Shown one piece after another: positions 34,402 to 44,454 of a stretch of 64,000 nt of DNA (the stretch's first letter is position 1; the number at the start of each line of letters is the position of its first letter). Made by a program: the position numbers and the translations under genes. Under the pieces are notes generated by a model. That model saw only the letters and a program-made list of their open reading frames with translations, was not told the origin of the DNA and did not search any database. Origin of the DNA: Beijerinckiaceae bacterium (GTDB lineage: Bacteria > Pseudomonadota > Alphaproteobacteria > Rhizobiales > Beijerinckiaceae); assembly GCA_027533425.1 (NCBI GenBank), contig JAPZUD010000004.1, positions 398,684 through 462,683 on the forward strand, written 5' to 3'.

Positions 34402-35589
34402 ATGTCCAAGGAACTTCATGCGGTCCTGCGCCAGAATTCCGCCTTGCCGCGCGATGCCGCCACAGCCAGCCTTGTCGGGCGGGTCTGGTTGCCGGATCAG
34501 GATGGGCCCGCGCTCGTCCGTGTCGCCGGCGACCGCCTGATCGACATCTCACGCCATGCCGCAACGTCCGCACAGCTTTGCGCGGATTCCGCGCTTGTTT
34601 CCCGGCTCGGACAACTCGACGGAGCCGATCTCGGCCCGCTCGAGCCGATCCTCCTCAACACGCCGGAATCGACCCGCGACCCGAAGCGGCCATGGCTGCT
34701 CCCGCCGGTCGACCTGCAGGCCGTGAAGGCGGCCGGCGTGACCTTCGCCATCTCGATGCTGGAACGCGTGATCGAGGAGCGCGCCCGCGGCGATGCCGGC
34801 GCTGCCGCCGCCATCCGGTCGGAGATTGTGCGCCTTGTCGGCGATGACCTCTCTAGGCTCAAGCCCGGCTCGCCCGAGGCGATGGCCCTCAAGGATGTGC
34901 TGATCCGGCAGGGCGTCTGGAGCCAGTATCTCGAGGTCGGAATCGGGCCTGATGCCGAGATCTTCACCAAGGCCCAGCCCATGGCCTCGGTCGGCACCGG
35001 CATGCTGGCCGGCCTGCACCGCGTTTCCACCTGGAACAACCCGGAGCCGGAAGTCGTGCTCGTCGTGGCGCCGGATGGCCGCATTGTCGGCGCGACGCTC
35101 GGCAATGACGTGAATCTCCGCGATGTCGAGGGGCGCTCCGCGTTGCTGCTCGGCAAGGCCAAGGACAACAATGCCTCCTGTTCGCTCGGGCCCTTCATCC
35201 GGCTTTTCGATGCTGGCTTCACGCTCGATCATGTCCGGAAGATGGAGCTCAGCCTCGACGTGACCGGGCCGGATGGCTTTGTGATGAAGGGCGCCTCGAA
35301 CATGGCAAAGATCAGCCGCGATCCGGCCGATCTGGCCAGCCAGATGCTCGGGCCGCACCACCAGTATCCGGACGGGGCGGTGCTGTTCCTCGGCACCCTG
35401 TTCGCGCCGGTCCAGGATCGCGCCGCGCCGGGCAAGGGCTTCACCCATGCCTATGGAGATATCGTTGTCGTTGCGGCGCCGGAACTCGGCGCCCTCGTCA
35501 ACCAGATGGCGCCGTCCGATGAATGCCCGCCCTGGCAGTTCGGCACGACGGCGCTGATGCGCAATCTCGCCCGGCGCGGCCTGATCTGA
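34402..35589 (+). CDS. Fumarylacetoacetate hydrolase family protein
   Basis: A 395-residue protein whose C-terminal half carries the FAH fold: NNPEPEVVLVVAPDG (metal-binding Glu pair), GATLGNDVNLRDVEGRSALL, AKDNNASCSLGPFI and TGPDGFVMKGASNMAKISRD. The N-terminal domain (about 120 residues) differs from classical FAH and is like that of a bacterial subgroup about 390 residues long. FAH-family enzymes cleave or decarboxylate 2-oxo or acylpyruvate compounds in sugar-acid or aromatic catabolism. The gene is divergent from the M20 hydrolase with a 178-bp shared upstream region and converges on hutD. The substrate is unknown. Confidence 0.88.
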   Translation: MSKELHAVLRQNSALPRDAATASLVGRVWLPDQDGPALVRVAGDRLIDISRHAATSAQLCADSALVSRLGQLDGADLGPLEPILLNTPESTRDPKRPWLLPPVDLQAVKAAGVTFAISMLERVIEERARGDAGAAAAIRSEIVRLVGDDLSRLKPGSPEAMALKDVLIRQGVWSQYLEVGIGPDAEIFTKAQPMASVGTGMLAGLHRVSTWNNPEPEVVLVVAPDGRIVGATLGNDVNLRDVEGRSALLLGKAKDNNASCSLGPFIRLFDAGFTLDHVRKMELSLDVTGPDGFVMKGASNMAKISRDPADLASQMLGPHHQYPDGAVLFLGTLFAPVQDRAAPGKGFTHAYGDIVVVAAPELGALVNQMAPSDECPPWQFGTTALMRNLARRGLI

Positions 35590-36174
35590 TCAGCCGCCGC
35601 GTACCGGCCCGATCTCGACGAGATAGGCAATCCCGCCATCGGCCGCCGCCGCCAGCCAGAACGGCGCCTCGCCCTTGATCAGGGCGGCATGACCCTCGGG
35701 GACGGGCTCCTGCGTGTTGCCCGTTTCGAGCAGGGCCGTGCCGCGCCAGGCCAGGGCGAGGGCAAGGGAGGCGTGGCACTCCGCCGCTGCGCCGTTCCGC
35801 AGCCGTTGCACCTGGTGCGTGCAAGAGCCCCGACGCGTCATCACATTGAGGTCAAGGATCGGGCCATCCGGCACCGCGCCGCTCACCGCTGCATCGCCGG
35901 CAAAGGGAAAGGGCGCGGCGAGCGGGTCGAGCACCGTCCGGCCTGTTCCGAAATCCAGCACGAGCCGTCCGCCCTCCAGCACGCTCAGCGTGCGGTCGAT
36001 CCCGTCGAACCGGGAGAAGGGCCCGTCCGAGGCCACGCGCGCCATGCTGATCCGCCAGTCGAAGGAGGCGAGATCGGCCCCGTCCGGATATGCAAGGATC
36101 TCAATCGTCTCGCCGCCGCCATTCTTCCAGGGCATGCGGCGGAAGGTGGCGGGATCGAGCATCCGGACCGGCAT
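35590..36174 (-). CDS. hutD: HutD family protein
   Basis: A 194-residue cupin-like protein beginning MPVRMLDPATFRRMPWKNGG, with the diagnostic WKNGGGETIEI and FDWRISMARVASDGPFSRF segments of HutD. HutD is a conserved non-enzymatic member of many hut operons; in Pseudomonas it is proposed to limit hut activity, possibly by binding a pathway intermediate. It is the last gene of the minus-strand hutIHGUD operon and starts 10 nt after the end of hutU. I start at the ATG at 36174; upstream in-frame residues overlap hutU and are not conserved. Confidence 0.93.
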   Translation of the reverse strand: MPVRMLDPATFRRMPWKNGGGETIEILAYPDGADLASFDWRISMARVASDGPFSRFDGIDRTLSVLEGGRLVLDFGTGRTVLDPLAAPFPFAGDAAVSGAVPDGPILDLNVMTRRGSCTHQVQRLRNGAAAECHASLALALAWRGTALLETGNTQEPVPEGHAALIKGEAPFWLAAAADGGIAYLVEIGPVRGG

Positions 36175-36184
36175 GGCGTCGCCC

Positions 36185-37858
36185 TCAGAGGCTCGGCAGG
36201 TCGAGGCCGTGCTGCCGCGCGCAATCCGCGGCGAGATCGTAGCCGGCATCGGCATGGCGCATCACGCCCGTGGCCGGGTCGTTCCAGAGCACCCGTTCCA
36301 GCCGGCGCGCCGCATCCTCGGTGCCATCGCAGACGATGACCATGCCCGAATGCTGCGAGAAGCCCATCCCGACACCCCCGCCATGATGCAGCGACACCCA
36401 GGTCGCGCCGCTGGCGCAATTGAGAAGGGCATTGAGGAGCGGCCAGTCCGACACGGCATCCGAGCCATCCTTCATCGCCTCGGTCTCGCGGTTCGGCGAG
36501 GCGACCGAGCCGGAATCGAGATGATCGCGCCCGATCACGATCGGCGCTTTCAGTTCGCCCCGCGCCACCATCTCGTTGAAGGCGAGGCCAAGCCGGTGGC
36601 GGTCACCAAGGCCAACCCAGCAGATCCGCGCCGGCAGGCCCTGGAACTTGATCCGCTTCTGCGCCATGTCGAGCCAGCGATGCAGATGCGCATTGTCGGG
36701 CAGCAGCTCCTTCACCTTCGCGTCGGTGCGGTAGATATCCTCGGGGTCGCCCGACAGCGCGCACCAGCGGAACGGCCCGATGCCGCGGCAGAAGAGCGGC
36801 CGGATATAGGCCGGCACGAAACCCGGGAAATCAAAGGCATCGGCAACGCCATCCTCGAGCGCCATCTGGCGGATATTGTTGCCGTAATCAACGGTGGGCA
36901 CGCCCATCCGGTGGAAGTCGAGCATCGCCCGCACATGCGCGGCCATCGAATGCTTGGCGGCGCTGACCACCGATTTCGGATCGCTCTCGCGCCTGGCTTC
37001 CCAATCCGCGAGGCTCCAGCCTTTCGGCAGATATCCGTTGAGCGGGTCATGGGCCGAGGTCTGGTCGGTCACGCAATCCGGGCGGATTCCGCGCCGGACG
37101 AGTTCGGGGAAGATGTCGGCCGCATTGCCGAGCAGCGCCACCGAGAGGGGCTTCTTCTCACGGCAGGATTGCTCGATGATGGCCAGCGCCTCGTCGAGAT
37201 CCTTTGCCTGGACATCGACATAGCCGGTCCGCAGCCGGAATTCGATCGAGGAGGGGCGGCATTCCACCGCAAGGCAGGAGGCCCCGGCCATCGTCGCGGC
37301 CAGCGGCTGCGCGCCGCCCATGCCGCCGAGCCCGGCGGTGAGGATCCAGCGCCCCGCAAGATCGCCGCCGTAATGCTGGCGGCCCATTTCCACGAAGGTC
37401 TCGTAGGTGCCCTGCACGATGCCCTGGCTGCCGATATAGATCCAGGAGCCCGCCGTCATCTGGCCATACATCATCAGGCCCTTGCGATCGAGCTCGTGGA
37501 AATGATCCCACGTGGCCCAATGCGGCACGAGGTTGGAATTCGCGATCAGCACGCGCGGCGCATCCGCATGCGTCCGGAACACGCCGACCGGCTTGCCGGA
37601 CTGAACCAGCAGGGTCTGGTCGGCCTCAAGCCGCTTCAGCGCCGCAACGATGCGGTCGAAGCTCTCCCAGTCACGCGCGGCGCGGCCGATCCCGCCATAG
37701 ACGACCAGCTCGCCGGGCTTTTCGGCGACATCCGGATCGAGATTGTTCATCAGCATCCGGAGCGGCGCCTCGGTCAGCCAGCTCTTGGCCGAGAGCTCGG
37801 TCCCGCGCGGCGCGCGGATGATGCGGGAATTGTCGAGACGGGGTGTGGGCGCATTCAT
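36185..37858 (-). CDS. hutU: Urocanate hydratase (urocanase)
   Basis: A 557-residue enzyme beginning [20 protein letters not shown]. It contains the NAD-binding motif [20 protein letters not shown] and the family segments [30 protein letters not shown] and [19 protein letters not shown]. The length is as expected. It hydrates urocanate to imidazolonepropionate with tightly bound NAD+, step two of histidine degradation. The preceding hutG ends 10 nt upstream, and hutD follows. An upstream in-frame stretch of about 100 codons is spurious because it overlaps hutG. Confidence 0.97.
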   Translation of the reverse strand: MNAPTPRLDNSRIIRAPRGTELSAKSWLTEAPLRMLMNNLDPDVAEKPGELVVYGGIGRAARDWESFDRIVAALKRLEADQTLLVQSGKPVGVFRTHADAPRVLIANSNLVPHWATWDHFHELDRKGLMMYGQMTAGSWIYIGSQGIVQGTYETFVEMGRQHYGGDLAGRWILTAGLGGMGGAQPLAATMAGASCLAVECRPSSIEFRLRTGYVDVQAKDLDEALAIIEQSCREKKPLSVALLGNAADIFPELVRRGIRPDCVTDQTSAHDPLNGYLPKGWSLADWEARRESDPKSVVSAAKHSMAAHVRAMLDFHRMGVPTVDYGNNIRQMALEDGVADAFDFPGFVPAYIRPLFCRGIGPFRWCALSGDPEDIYRTDAKVKELLPDNAHLHRWLDMAQKRIKFQGLPARICWVGLGDRHRLGLAFNEMVARGELKAPIVIGRDHLDSGSVASPNRETEAMKDGSDAVSDWPLLNALLNCASGATWVSLHHGGGVGMGFSQHSGMVIVCDGTEDAARRLERVLWNDPATGVMRHADAGYDLAADCARQHGLDLPSL

Positions 37859-37868
37859 GGCGTGTTCC

Positions 37869-38693
37869 TCACTGGGGACGGACGAATTCGAGGCAGGCCT
37901 CGAGCATGGCACGGAGCGTGGCGCCGATCGGGGCGGCATAGGCCTCATCGAAGGGCGTCGGCCAGTTGGCTTCGCTGACAGGACCAAGCGGCTCATCGAG
38001 ATAGGCGCGGCAGGCCAGTTCCATCTGGATCGCATGGATGCCGCCGGCAGGATTGCCGTGATGGCGCGTGATATATCCGCCCTTGAACCGGCCATTGGCC
38101 ACGAATTCGAAAGGCGAGGCCATCCCGATTGCGGCGAGCTGCGCTTCCAGCGCTGGCGCACAGGCCTTGCCGCTGTTCGTGCCGAGATTGAGATGCGGCA
38201 GCGTGCCCTCGAAGAGCCGTGGGATCACCGATCGGATCGAATGGCAATCATAGAGGGCAATCGCCGGATGGATCGCCCGCAGGCGCCGGATCTGGCCCTC
38301 CAGCGCGGCATGATAGGGGTCGAAATACTGCGCGCGCCGCCTGGCGATCTCGGCGGTATCGGGCCCCGCGCTGCGATAGAGCGGTTCGCCATCGAAGGTC
38401 GTGCTCGGGCAGAGCTCGGTCGTCGCCATCCCCGGATAGAGCGATTGTCCCGAAGGGTCGCGATTGACGTCGATCACGGTGCGCGAGATCCGCGTCCGGA
38501 TCAGCGTGGCGCCAAGGTCGCCGGCAAAGGCATAGAGCCGGTCGATCCACCAATCGGCATCCTTGCGGCAAAGCCAGGGCGAGACGAGTTCGCCCTCGAG
38601 CGCGGCGGGAATCTCGGTGCCGGTATGCGGCAGGCTGAGGATGAGCGGTGCAGTTCCTTCCCGGATCTCCAGCCAGTCGGGATGGCCAATCAT
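37869..38693 (-). CDS. hutG: N-formylglutamate deformylase
   Basis: A 274-residue member of the N-formylglutamate amidohydrolase family, with the N-terminal motif [13 protein letters not shown], the metal-site segment [13 protein letters not shown] and [20 protein letters not shown] with conserved His. It releases formate from N-formylglutamate, the last step of the five-step Hut pathway that also needs HutF, which is encoded at 41536-42900. It overlaps the stop of hutH by 4 nt, so hutH and hutG are co-translated. Confidence 0.95.
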   Translation of the reverse strand: MIGHPDWLEIREGTAPLILSLPHTGTEIPAALEGELVSPWLCRKDADWWIDRLYAFAGDLGATLIRTRISRTVIDVNRDPSGQSLYPGMATTELCPSTTFDGEPLYRSAGPDTAEIARRRAQYFDPYHAALEGQIRRLRAIHPAIALYDCHSIRSVIPRLFEGTLPHLNLGTNSGKACAPALEAQLAAIGMASPFEFVANGRFKGGYITRHHGNPAGGIHAIQMELACRAYLDEPLGPVSEANWPTPFDEAYAAPIGATLRAMLEACLEFVRPQ

Positions 38694-40228
38694 GCGGCAG
38701 GCTCCAGGCTCGAGGGCAGGGCGAGGCCGGTCAGGTGCGGCAGATCCGGTCCGATCATCGCGATCGCGGCCTCCATATCGGGATGGAAATGGCGGTCATC
38801 CTGCAGCATCGGCACGCGGGCTCGCAATGTCGCCAGCACGGCTCCGAGGGCGGGGCTTGTGCCCAGCGGCGCGTGGAAATCGCAGCCCTGCGCGGCGGCC
38901 AGCAACTCGATGCCGAGAATCGCCCGGAGATTGGCCGCCATCTCGATCAGCCGGCGGGCCCCATGGGCGGCCATGGAGACATGATCCTCCTGGTTGGCTG
39001 AGGTCGGGATGGAATCGACCGAGGCCGGGAAGGCCCGCTGCTTGTTCTCGGAAACCAGCGCCGCCGCCGTGACCTGCGGGATCATGAAACCCGAATTGAG
39101 GCCGGGCTTCGGCGTCAGGAAGGCCGGCAGGCCCGACAGGGCCGGATCGACCAGCATGGCGATCCGGCGTTCCGCCAGAGAGCCGATCTCGCAGATCGCC
39201 ATGGCGATCATGTCCGCAGCGAAGGCGACAGGCTCGGCATGGAAATTCCCGCCGGAAAGGGCCTCGCCGGTCTCGGCAAAGATCAGCGGGTTGTCGGAAA
39301 CGCCGTTGCTCTCGGTCGCGAGGGTGGTCGCCGCCTGACGCAGCAGGTCGAGCGCGGCTCCCATCACCTGCGGCTGGCAGCGCAGACAATAGGGATCCTG
39401 CACGCGGTCATCACCGGTGAGATGCGAGGCCCGGATTGCGGAACCACTCATCAGCCTGCGTAGCGCTGCCGCGGTCTCGATCTGCCCGCGATGCCGCCGC
39501 AGCTGGTGGATGCGCGCGTCGAACGGCGTGTCCGAACCGCGCGCTGCATCGGTGGAAAGCGCCCCGGTCACCAGGGCGGACTGGAACAAGGCCTCGGCTT
39601 CGAAGAGGCCGGCCAGGGCATAGGCCGTCGAGAATTGCGTGCCGTTGAGCAGCGCAAGGCCTTCCTTCGGACCGAGGACGAGCGGGTCGAGCCCGGCATC
39701 CTGCAGGGCCTTTCCGGCCTCGACAGGCACCCCGCCAACCAGAAAATGCCCGACACCGATCATCGCCGCTGTCATATGCGAGAGCGGGGCGAGGTCGCCC
39801 GAGGCGCCGACCGAGCCCTGCTGCGGAACCACCGGGATGATGTCGCGGTTCAGCAAGGTTTCCAGCAGGGTCACCGTCGCGCGGCTGACGCCGGAGGCGC
39901 CTTGCGCGAGGCTGGCCAGTTTCAGCGCCATCATCAGCCGGACGATTCCCGCCGGCATCGGGGCGCCGGTCCCGGCCGCATGGGAGAGCACGATGTTGCG
40001 CTGCAGGCGCGCGAGATCCGCATCGGCGATCCGCACCATGGCCAGCTTTCCGAAGCCGGTATTGATCCCGTAGACCGGTTCGCCCTTTGCGAGGATGGCC
40101 GTCACTGCCGCGGCCGACCTGTCGATGGCCGGCAGGCTGGCCGGATCGACCGTCACGCCCGCGCTATCCCGGATCATTCGCCATTCCGCGAGGCTGACCG
40201 CGCCGGGTTTCAGAACGATGCGCGTCAT
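38690..40228 (-). CDS. hutH: Histidine ammonia-lyase
   Basis: A 512-residue enzyme. The self-made MIO electrophile comes from Ala142-Ser143-Gly144 in [14 protein letters not shown], the same residue numbers as in the Pseudomonas putida enzyme. Other family segments are [12 protein letters not shown], the active-site Tyr region, and [15 protein letters not shown]. It removes ammonia from L-histidine to give urocanate, the first step of the pathway. It overlaps hutI upstream and hutG downstream by 4 nt each, so hutIHG is tightly coupled. Confidence 0.97.
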   Translation of the reverse strand: MTRIVLKPGAVSLAEWRMIRDSAGVTVDPASLPAIDRSAAAVTAILAKGEPVYGINTGFGKLAMVRIADADLARLQRNIVLSHAAGTGAPMPAGIVRLMMALKLASLAQGASGVSRATVTLLETLLNRDIIPVVPQQGSVGASGDLAPLSHMTAAMIGVGHFLVGGVPVEAGKALQDAGLDPLVLGPKEGLALLNGTQFSTAYALAGLFEAEALFQSALVTGALSTDAARGSDTPFDARIHQLRRHRGQIETAAALRRLMSGSAIRASHLTGDDRVQDPYCLRCQPQVMGAALDLLRQAATTLATESNGVSDNPLIFAETGEALSGGNFHAEPVAFAADMIAMAICEIGSLAERRIAMLVDPALSGLPAFLTPKPGLNSGFMIPQVTAAALVSENKQRAFPASVDSIPTSANQEDHVSMAAHGARRLIEMAANLRAILGIELLAAAQGCDFHAPLGTSPALGAVLATLRARVPMLQDDRHFHPDMEAAIAMIGPDLPHLTGLALPSSLEPAA

Positions 40229-41433
40229 GCGCCCCTCCATATCCGTTGATGCAGCGGGTTGAACCCGATCCGGTAGACAAGCTCGGCCGGGTCGCCGATC
40301 GACCATAGGGCGAGATCCGCGCGCTTGCCCGGCTCGAGCGTCCCGGTCTCATGCTGGAGACCGAGGGCGCGCGCCGCCTCCCGCGTGACGCCGGCGAGGC
40401 ATTCGCTGACCGTCATCCGGAAGAAGGTCGCGGCCATGTTCATGGTCAGCAGCAGCGAGGTCAGCGGCGAGGAGCCAGGGTTGCAATCCGTCGCAAGCGC
40501 CATCCGCGTCCCGGCGGCCCGGAAAGCCTCGACCGGCGGTTTCTGCGTCTCGCGCAGGAAGTAGAAGGCGCCCGGCAGCAGCACGGCCACGGTGCCGGCC
40601 CTGGCCATGGCTTCCGCGCCTTTCGCGTCGGTGTATTCGCAATGATCGGCAGAGAGCGCGCCATGCGCGGCAGCCAGGGCAGCCCCGCCGAGATTCGAGA
40701 GCTGGTCAGCGTGGAGCTTGACCGGCAGGCCAAGCCGACGGGCCTCGGCAAAGATCGCGGCAGTCTCGTCCGGCGTAAAGGCAATGCCCTCGCAGAAGGC
40801 ATCCACCGCATCGGCAAGACCGGCTTCCGCAAGGGCCGGCAGCATCTCGCGGACGATGAAGGCGACATAGCCGCTGCGGTCCTCGCGCCATTCCGGCGGG
40901 AGGGCATGGGCGCCCAGATAGGTTGTCCGGACGGTGACGGGACGTTCCGTACCGAGCCGTCGCGCCGCGCGGAGGCAATTCCATTCCGTGGCGCGATCCA
41001 GCCCGTAGCCGGATTTGATCTCCACGGTCGTCACGCCCTCGGCGAGCAGGGCATCGAGGCGGGGCAGGGCGCTGGCCACCAGCCCGTCCTCGGAAGCCGC
41101 CCGCGTCGCCTTCACGGTAGACAGGATACCGCCGCCGGCCCGCGCGATCTCCTCGTAGCTTGCGCCCTCGAGGCGCATCTCGAATTCCCGGGCGCGGTTG
41201 CCGCCATGCACCAGATGGGTGTGGCAATCGATGAGGCCGGGCGTCATCCAGCGGCCTTCGCAATCGATCTCCTCAACTGCCGAAAGGCCGGCCGGAAGAT
41301 CGGCGTCGTGGCCGATATGCACGATCCGCCCGTCCTTCACGCCGAGGCAAGCCTCCCGGATCGTCTGCGAAAAGGGCCCGCCCTCCGCCATCGTGGCGAG
41401 GTTCACATGCCGCCAGAGACGATCCATTCGCAT
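40225..41433 (-). CDS. hutI: Imidazolonepropionase
   Basis: A 402-residue amidohydrolase-superfamily enzyme with the metal-binding motif [17 protein letters not shown] (HxH) and later conserved segments [34 protein letters not shown] and [11 protein letters not shown]. It opens the ring of imidazolonepropionate to N-formimidoylglutamate. The start ATG at 41433 has a GGAGG ribosome site seven bases upstream. It is the first gene of the minus-strand operon hutIHGUD; the HutC-type operator lies about 31 bp upstream of the start. Confidence 0.97.
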   Translation of the reverse strand: MRMDRLWRHVNLATMAEGGPFSQTIREACLGVKDGRIVHIGHDADLPAGLSAVEEIDCEGRWMTPGLIDCHTHLVHGGNRAREFEMRLEGASYEEIARAGGGILSTVKATRAASEDGLVASALPRLDALLAEGVTTVEIKSGYGLDRATEWNCLRAARRLGTERPVTVRTTYLGAHALPPEWREDRSGYVAFIVREMLPALAEAGLADAVDAFCEGIAFTPDETAAIFAEARRLGLPVKLHADQLSNLGGAALAAAHGALSADHCEYTDAKGAEAMARAGTVAVLLPGAFYFLRETQKPPVEAFRAAGTRMALATDCNPGSSPLTSLLLTMNMAATFFRMTVSECLAGVTREAARALGLQHETGTLEPGKRADLALWSIGDPAELVYRIGFNPLHQRIWRGA

Positions 41434-41454
41434 GGGGAGGCCTCCCGATTGACT

Positions 41455-41478
41455 GATTAATTTGTCTATACATAATAG
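41455..41478. promoter_or_regulatory. HutC-type operator between hutI and hutF
   Basis: The core GTCTATAC (41464-41471) matches the GT-N-TA-N-AC operator pattern described for the HutC subfamily of GntR repressors. The 24-bp block around it is almost identical to the reverse complement of 46292-46315, before the ABC importer gene: about 20 of 24 positions agree. It lies between divergent hutI and hutF and can control both operons. HutC itself is encoded at 42910-43668. Confidence 0.8.
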
Positions 41479-41535
41479 TCAAAGCGCGATATTGTCCAGC
41501 AGGTTTTTGGCGCGCCGCTAAACGGGAGTTTCCGG

Positions 41536-42900
41536 ATGGCCGACACCATGTTCTTCACCCGAGCGCTGCTGCCGGAAGGTTGGGCCGACAATGTGCTGCT
41601 GACCTGCGAGAGCGGCGTGATCCGATCGGTCCGGCGCGATGCATCGCCGCCGCCCGGAGCCATATCCGGTGCCATCGCATTGCCGGGTCTGGCGAGCCTG
41701 CACAGCCACACCTTCCAGCGGGCCATGGCCGGCTTGGCGGAAACACGCGGCCCTTCGAGCGACAGCTTCTGGTCCTGGCGGCAGGTCATGTATCGCTTCC
41801 TAGGCCTGCTCGATCCGGAGGATGTCGAGGTGATCGCGGCCTTCGCTTTCATGGAAATGCTGGAAGCCGGCTTCACCTCGGTCGGCGAGTTCCATTACCT
41901 GCATCACGACCGTGCGGGACAACCCTATACCGACAGGGCCGAACTGGCCGGCCGGATTGTCGCGGCGGCCGGCGCGTCCGGGATCGGGCTGACCCTGCTG
42001 CCCGTCTTCTATGCCCATGGCGGTTTCGGTCCGGCCCCGGCCCATGATGGCCAGCGCCGCTTTCTCAACGATCTAGACGGGTTCCATCGGTTGATGGAGG
42101 GTGCGCAGGCGGTGATTGCGTCCCTGCCAGGGGCGCGGCTGGGCATCGCGCCGCATTCGCTTCGTGCGGTCGCGCCCGGCGAATTGCAGGCCCTGCTCGA
42201 CGTCTGGCCGGAGGGCCCGGTCCATATCCATATCGCCGAGCAGATGAAGGAGGTCGAGGATTGCCTCGCCTGGTCCGGCCGTCGCCCGGTCGAATGGCTC
42301 TTCGACCATGTCGCGGTCGATTCCCGCTGGTGCCTCGTCCACGCGACCCATCTCAACGAGGCGGAGACGCGCCATCTCGCCGAGAGCGGCGCCGTGGCGG
42401 GGCTCTGTCCGATTACCGAGGCCAACCTTGGTGATGGCACCTTCCGGCTGGCCGAATACATGGCTCAGGGCGGACGCTTCGGCGTCGGCACCGATTCGAA
42501 TGTCGAGATTTCTGCTCCTGGTGAACTGCGCCAGCTTGAATACAGCCAACGTCTGGCGCATCGGGCGCGGAATGTCAGCGCGCAGTCCGAGGGCGAATCG
42601 ACAGGCGGCGCCCTCTACCGCGCCGCGCTGGCCGGCGGCGCGCAGGCCCTCGGGCAGCCTGTTGCCGGTCTCGAGCCGGGTCAGCGTGCCGATATTGTCT
42701 GCCTGTCGGCCGATCATCCCGATCTCGCCGCAGCGTCCGGCGACCGCTTTCTCGATGGATATGTGTTCTGCGCTGGCCGCGCCGCGATCGATCAGGTCTA
42801 TGTCGGCGGCCAGCGACTTGTGGAGGGCGGTCGGCACAGGGATCACGCCACCATTGCCAACCGCTATAAGGACACAATTCGCAAGCTTGCAGGCCGGTAA
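41536..42900 (+). CDS. hutF: Formimidoylglutamate deiminase
   Basis: A 454-residue amidohydrolase-superfamily enzyme with LPGLASLHSHTFQRAMAG (HxH), FTSVGEFHYLHHD, VHIHIAEQMKEVEDC, VHATHLNEAETRHLAESGAV and GVGTDSNVEISAPGELRQLE with conserved Asp. It removes ammonia from N-formimidoylglutamate to give N-formylglutamate, which HutG then cleaves, so this organism uses the five-step pathway instead of direct HutG formiminohydrolase cleavage. It is the first gene of the plus-strand operon and is followed 9 nt later by hutC. Confidence 0.95.
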   Translation: MADTMFFTRALLPEGWADNVLLTCESGVIRSVRRDASPPPGAISGAIALPGLASLHSHTFQRAMAGLAETRGPSSDSFWSWRQVMYRFLGLLDPEDVEVIAAFAFMEMLEAGFTSVGEFHYLHHDRAGQPYTDRAELAGRIVAAAGASGIGLTLLPVFYAHGGFGPAPAHDGQRRFLNDLDGFHRLMEGAQAVIASLPGARLGIAPHSLRAVAPGELQALLDVWPEGPVHIHIAEQMKEVEDCLAWSGRRPVEWLFDHVAVDSRWCLVHATHLNEAETRHLAESGAVAGLCPITEANLGDGTFRLAEYMAQGGRFGVGTDSNVEISAPGELRQLEYSQRLAHRARNVSAQSEGESTGGALYRAALAGGAQALGQPVAGLEPGQRADIVCLSADHPDLAAASGDRFLDGYVFCAGRAAIDQVYVGGQRLVEGGRHRDHATIANRYKDTIRKLAGR

Positions 42901-42909
42901 GGGACGATC

Positions 42910-43668
42910 ATGGCCAAGGGGAAGTTCGACAGCGTGTCCGATCCCGTATCACCCTTGCCGCGCTATCTCGAGATCCAGCGGGATCTTCAGGCCCGGATCG
43001 CTTCCGGCCAATGGGTGCCCGGGTCACGCGTGCCGGCCGAGCATGAATTGCAGGCGCAATATCATTGTTCCCGGATGACCGTGAACAAGGCGCTCTCCGC
43101 GCTGGCCAAGGCCGGATTGATCATCCGCCGGCGGCGCTCAGGCTCTTTCGTCGCCATGCCACGCTCGCAGGAGACGATCCTCAACATCCAGGACATCAAG
43201 GCCGAGATCCTCGCCAAGGGGAAGGTCTACCGGTTCGAGATCCTGACCCGCCAGGAACGGGCAATGACAACCGATGATGCGCTCCAGCTCCGCGTCACGC
43301 CCGGTGGGCGGGTGCTCGCCCTGTCCGTCCGCCATTTTGCCAACGAACATCCCTTCGTGGTCGAGGATCGGCTGATGAATCTGGCCATCGTGCCGGCCGC
43401 GCGCGAGGAGCCCTTCCTTGTCTCGCCGCCGGGCACCTGGCTGCTCGATGTTGTCCCCTGGACGAATGCCGAGCATGTCATCCAGGCCGAACTGGCCGAC
43501 CAGCGCATCGCAACCCTGCTCGGCATCCCGAAAAAATCGGCCTGCCTCGCGATCGAGCGCCGGACCTGGCAGGGGGATGCCACCATCACCTGGGTGCGCC
43601 TCACCTATCCCGGCGACCGGCACCAGCTGACCAGCCATTTCCGGCCGGGCGGGCCCCTCATCCCGTAG
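42910..43668 (+). CDS. hutC: Histidine utilisation repressor (GntR family, HutC)
   Basis: A 252-residue regulator with an N-terminal GntR winged helix (LPRYLEIQRDLQARIASGQW, GSRVPAEHELQAQYHCSRMT, VNKALSALAKAGLI) and a C-terminal UTRA ligand domain (about 95-245, with MNLAIVPAAREEPFL and WLLDVVPWTNAEHVIQ). HutC represses hut genes and is released by urocanate. It probably binds the GT-N-TA-N-AC sites at 41464-41471 and 46299-46306. It sits 9 nt behind hutF in the same operon, so it should be autoregulated. Confidence 0.95.
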   Translation: MAKGKFDSVSDPVSPLPRYLEIQRDLQARIASGQWVPGSRVPAEHELQAQYHCSRMTVNKALSALAKAGLIIRRRRSGSFVAMPRSQETILNIQDIKAEILAKGKVYRFEILTRQERAMTTDDALQLRVTPGGRVLALSVRHFANEHPFVVEDRLMNLAIVPAAREEPFLVSPPGTWLLDVVPWTNAEHVIQAELADQRIATLLGIPKKSACLAIERRTWQGDATITWVRLTYPGDRHQLTSHFRPGGPLIP

Positions 43669-43671
43669 CGC

Positions 43672-44454
43672 TCAATGGGCGGCCGCGAGCACGGCTTCGG
43701 CGCGGATTTCCTCGGTCATCCGGGCCTTGAGCACGGAGAATTCCGGCGAGGTTTTGAGCGTGTAATGCCGGGGATGCGGCAACTCGATCGGCAGGTCGGC
43801 CTTGATCCGTCCCGGCCGGGCCGACATCACAAGGCAGCGCGTCGCCATGAAGATCGCTTCCTCGATATCATGCGTCACGAAGAGCACGGTCTTCTTGTCC
43901 CGCTCCCAGATGCCGAGCAGCAATTCCTGCATCAGCGCCCGTGTCTGGTTGTCCAGCGCGCCGAACGGTTCGTCCAGCAGCAGGATGGCCGGATCATTGG
44001 CCAGCGCGCGGGCAATCGCCGTCCGCTGCTGCATCCCGCCCGAGAGCTGCTTCGGCCAATGGTTCTCGAAACCCCGCAAGCCGACGCGGTCGATATAGGC
44101 CGCGACGATCTCGCGTGATTCCTTCTCGCCGACACCTTTCTCACGAAGCCCGAAGGCGATGTTCTGGGCAATGGTGAGCCAGGGGAACAGCGTGTAGCTC
44201 TGGAAGACCATGCCGCGATCCGGGCCGGGCCGTGTCACCGCCTTGCCATCCAGCGCGATCGTGCCGGTCGAGGGCCGGTCGAGCCCGGCCACCATCCGCA
44301 GAAGGGTGGATTTCCCGCAGCCCGACGGCCCGAGAATCGTCACGAAATCATTGTCGCCGATCGTCAGGTTGGTCGGCTGCAGGGCCGTGACCGGCGCGCC
44401 GCCATGCACGCCGGGGAAAACGCGCGAGACATTCTCGATCACGAGCTTGCTCAT
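43672..44454 (-). CDS. ABC transporter ATP-binding protein (hut-linked, TauB/SsuB-like)
   Basis: A 260-residue ATPase with Walker A LGPSGCGKSTLLR (about 40-52), signature QLSGGMQQRTAIA, Walker B ILLLDEPFGALDNQTR and switch His FVTHDIEEA. It belongs to the NitT/TauT type ATPases. The gene overlaps the permease by 4 nt and converges on hutC with a 3-nt gap. An operator like that of hutI/hutF precedes the first gene of this operon, so it is likely co-induced with histidine degradation. Confidence 0.92.
   Translation of the reverse strand: MSKLVIENVSRVFPGVHGGAPVTALQPTNLTIGDNDFVTILGPSGCGKSTLLRMVAGLDRPSTGTIALDGKAVTRPGPDRGMVFQSYTLFPWLTIAQNIAFGLREKGVGEKESREIVAAYIDRVGLRGFENHWPKQLSGGMQQRTAIARALANDPAILLLDEPFGALDNQTRALMQELLLGIWERDKKTVLFVTHDIEEAIFMATRCLVMSARPGRIKADLPIELPHPRHYTLKTSPEFSVLKARMTEEIRAEAVLAAAH

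Noticed and set aside
35714..37978. 754-codon plus-strand open frame over hutD and hutU
   Set aside because: Antisense to conserved hut genes; no family features.
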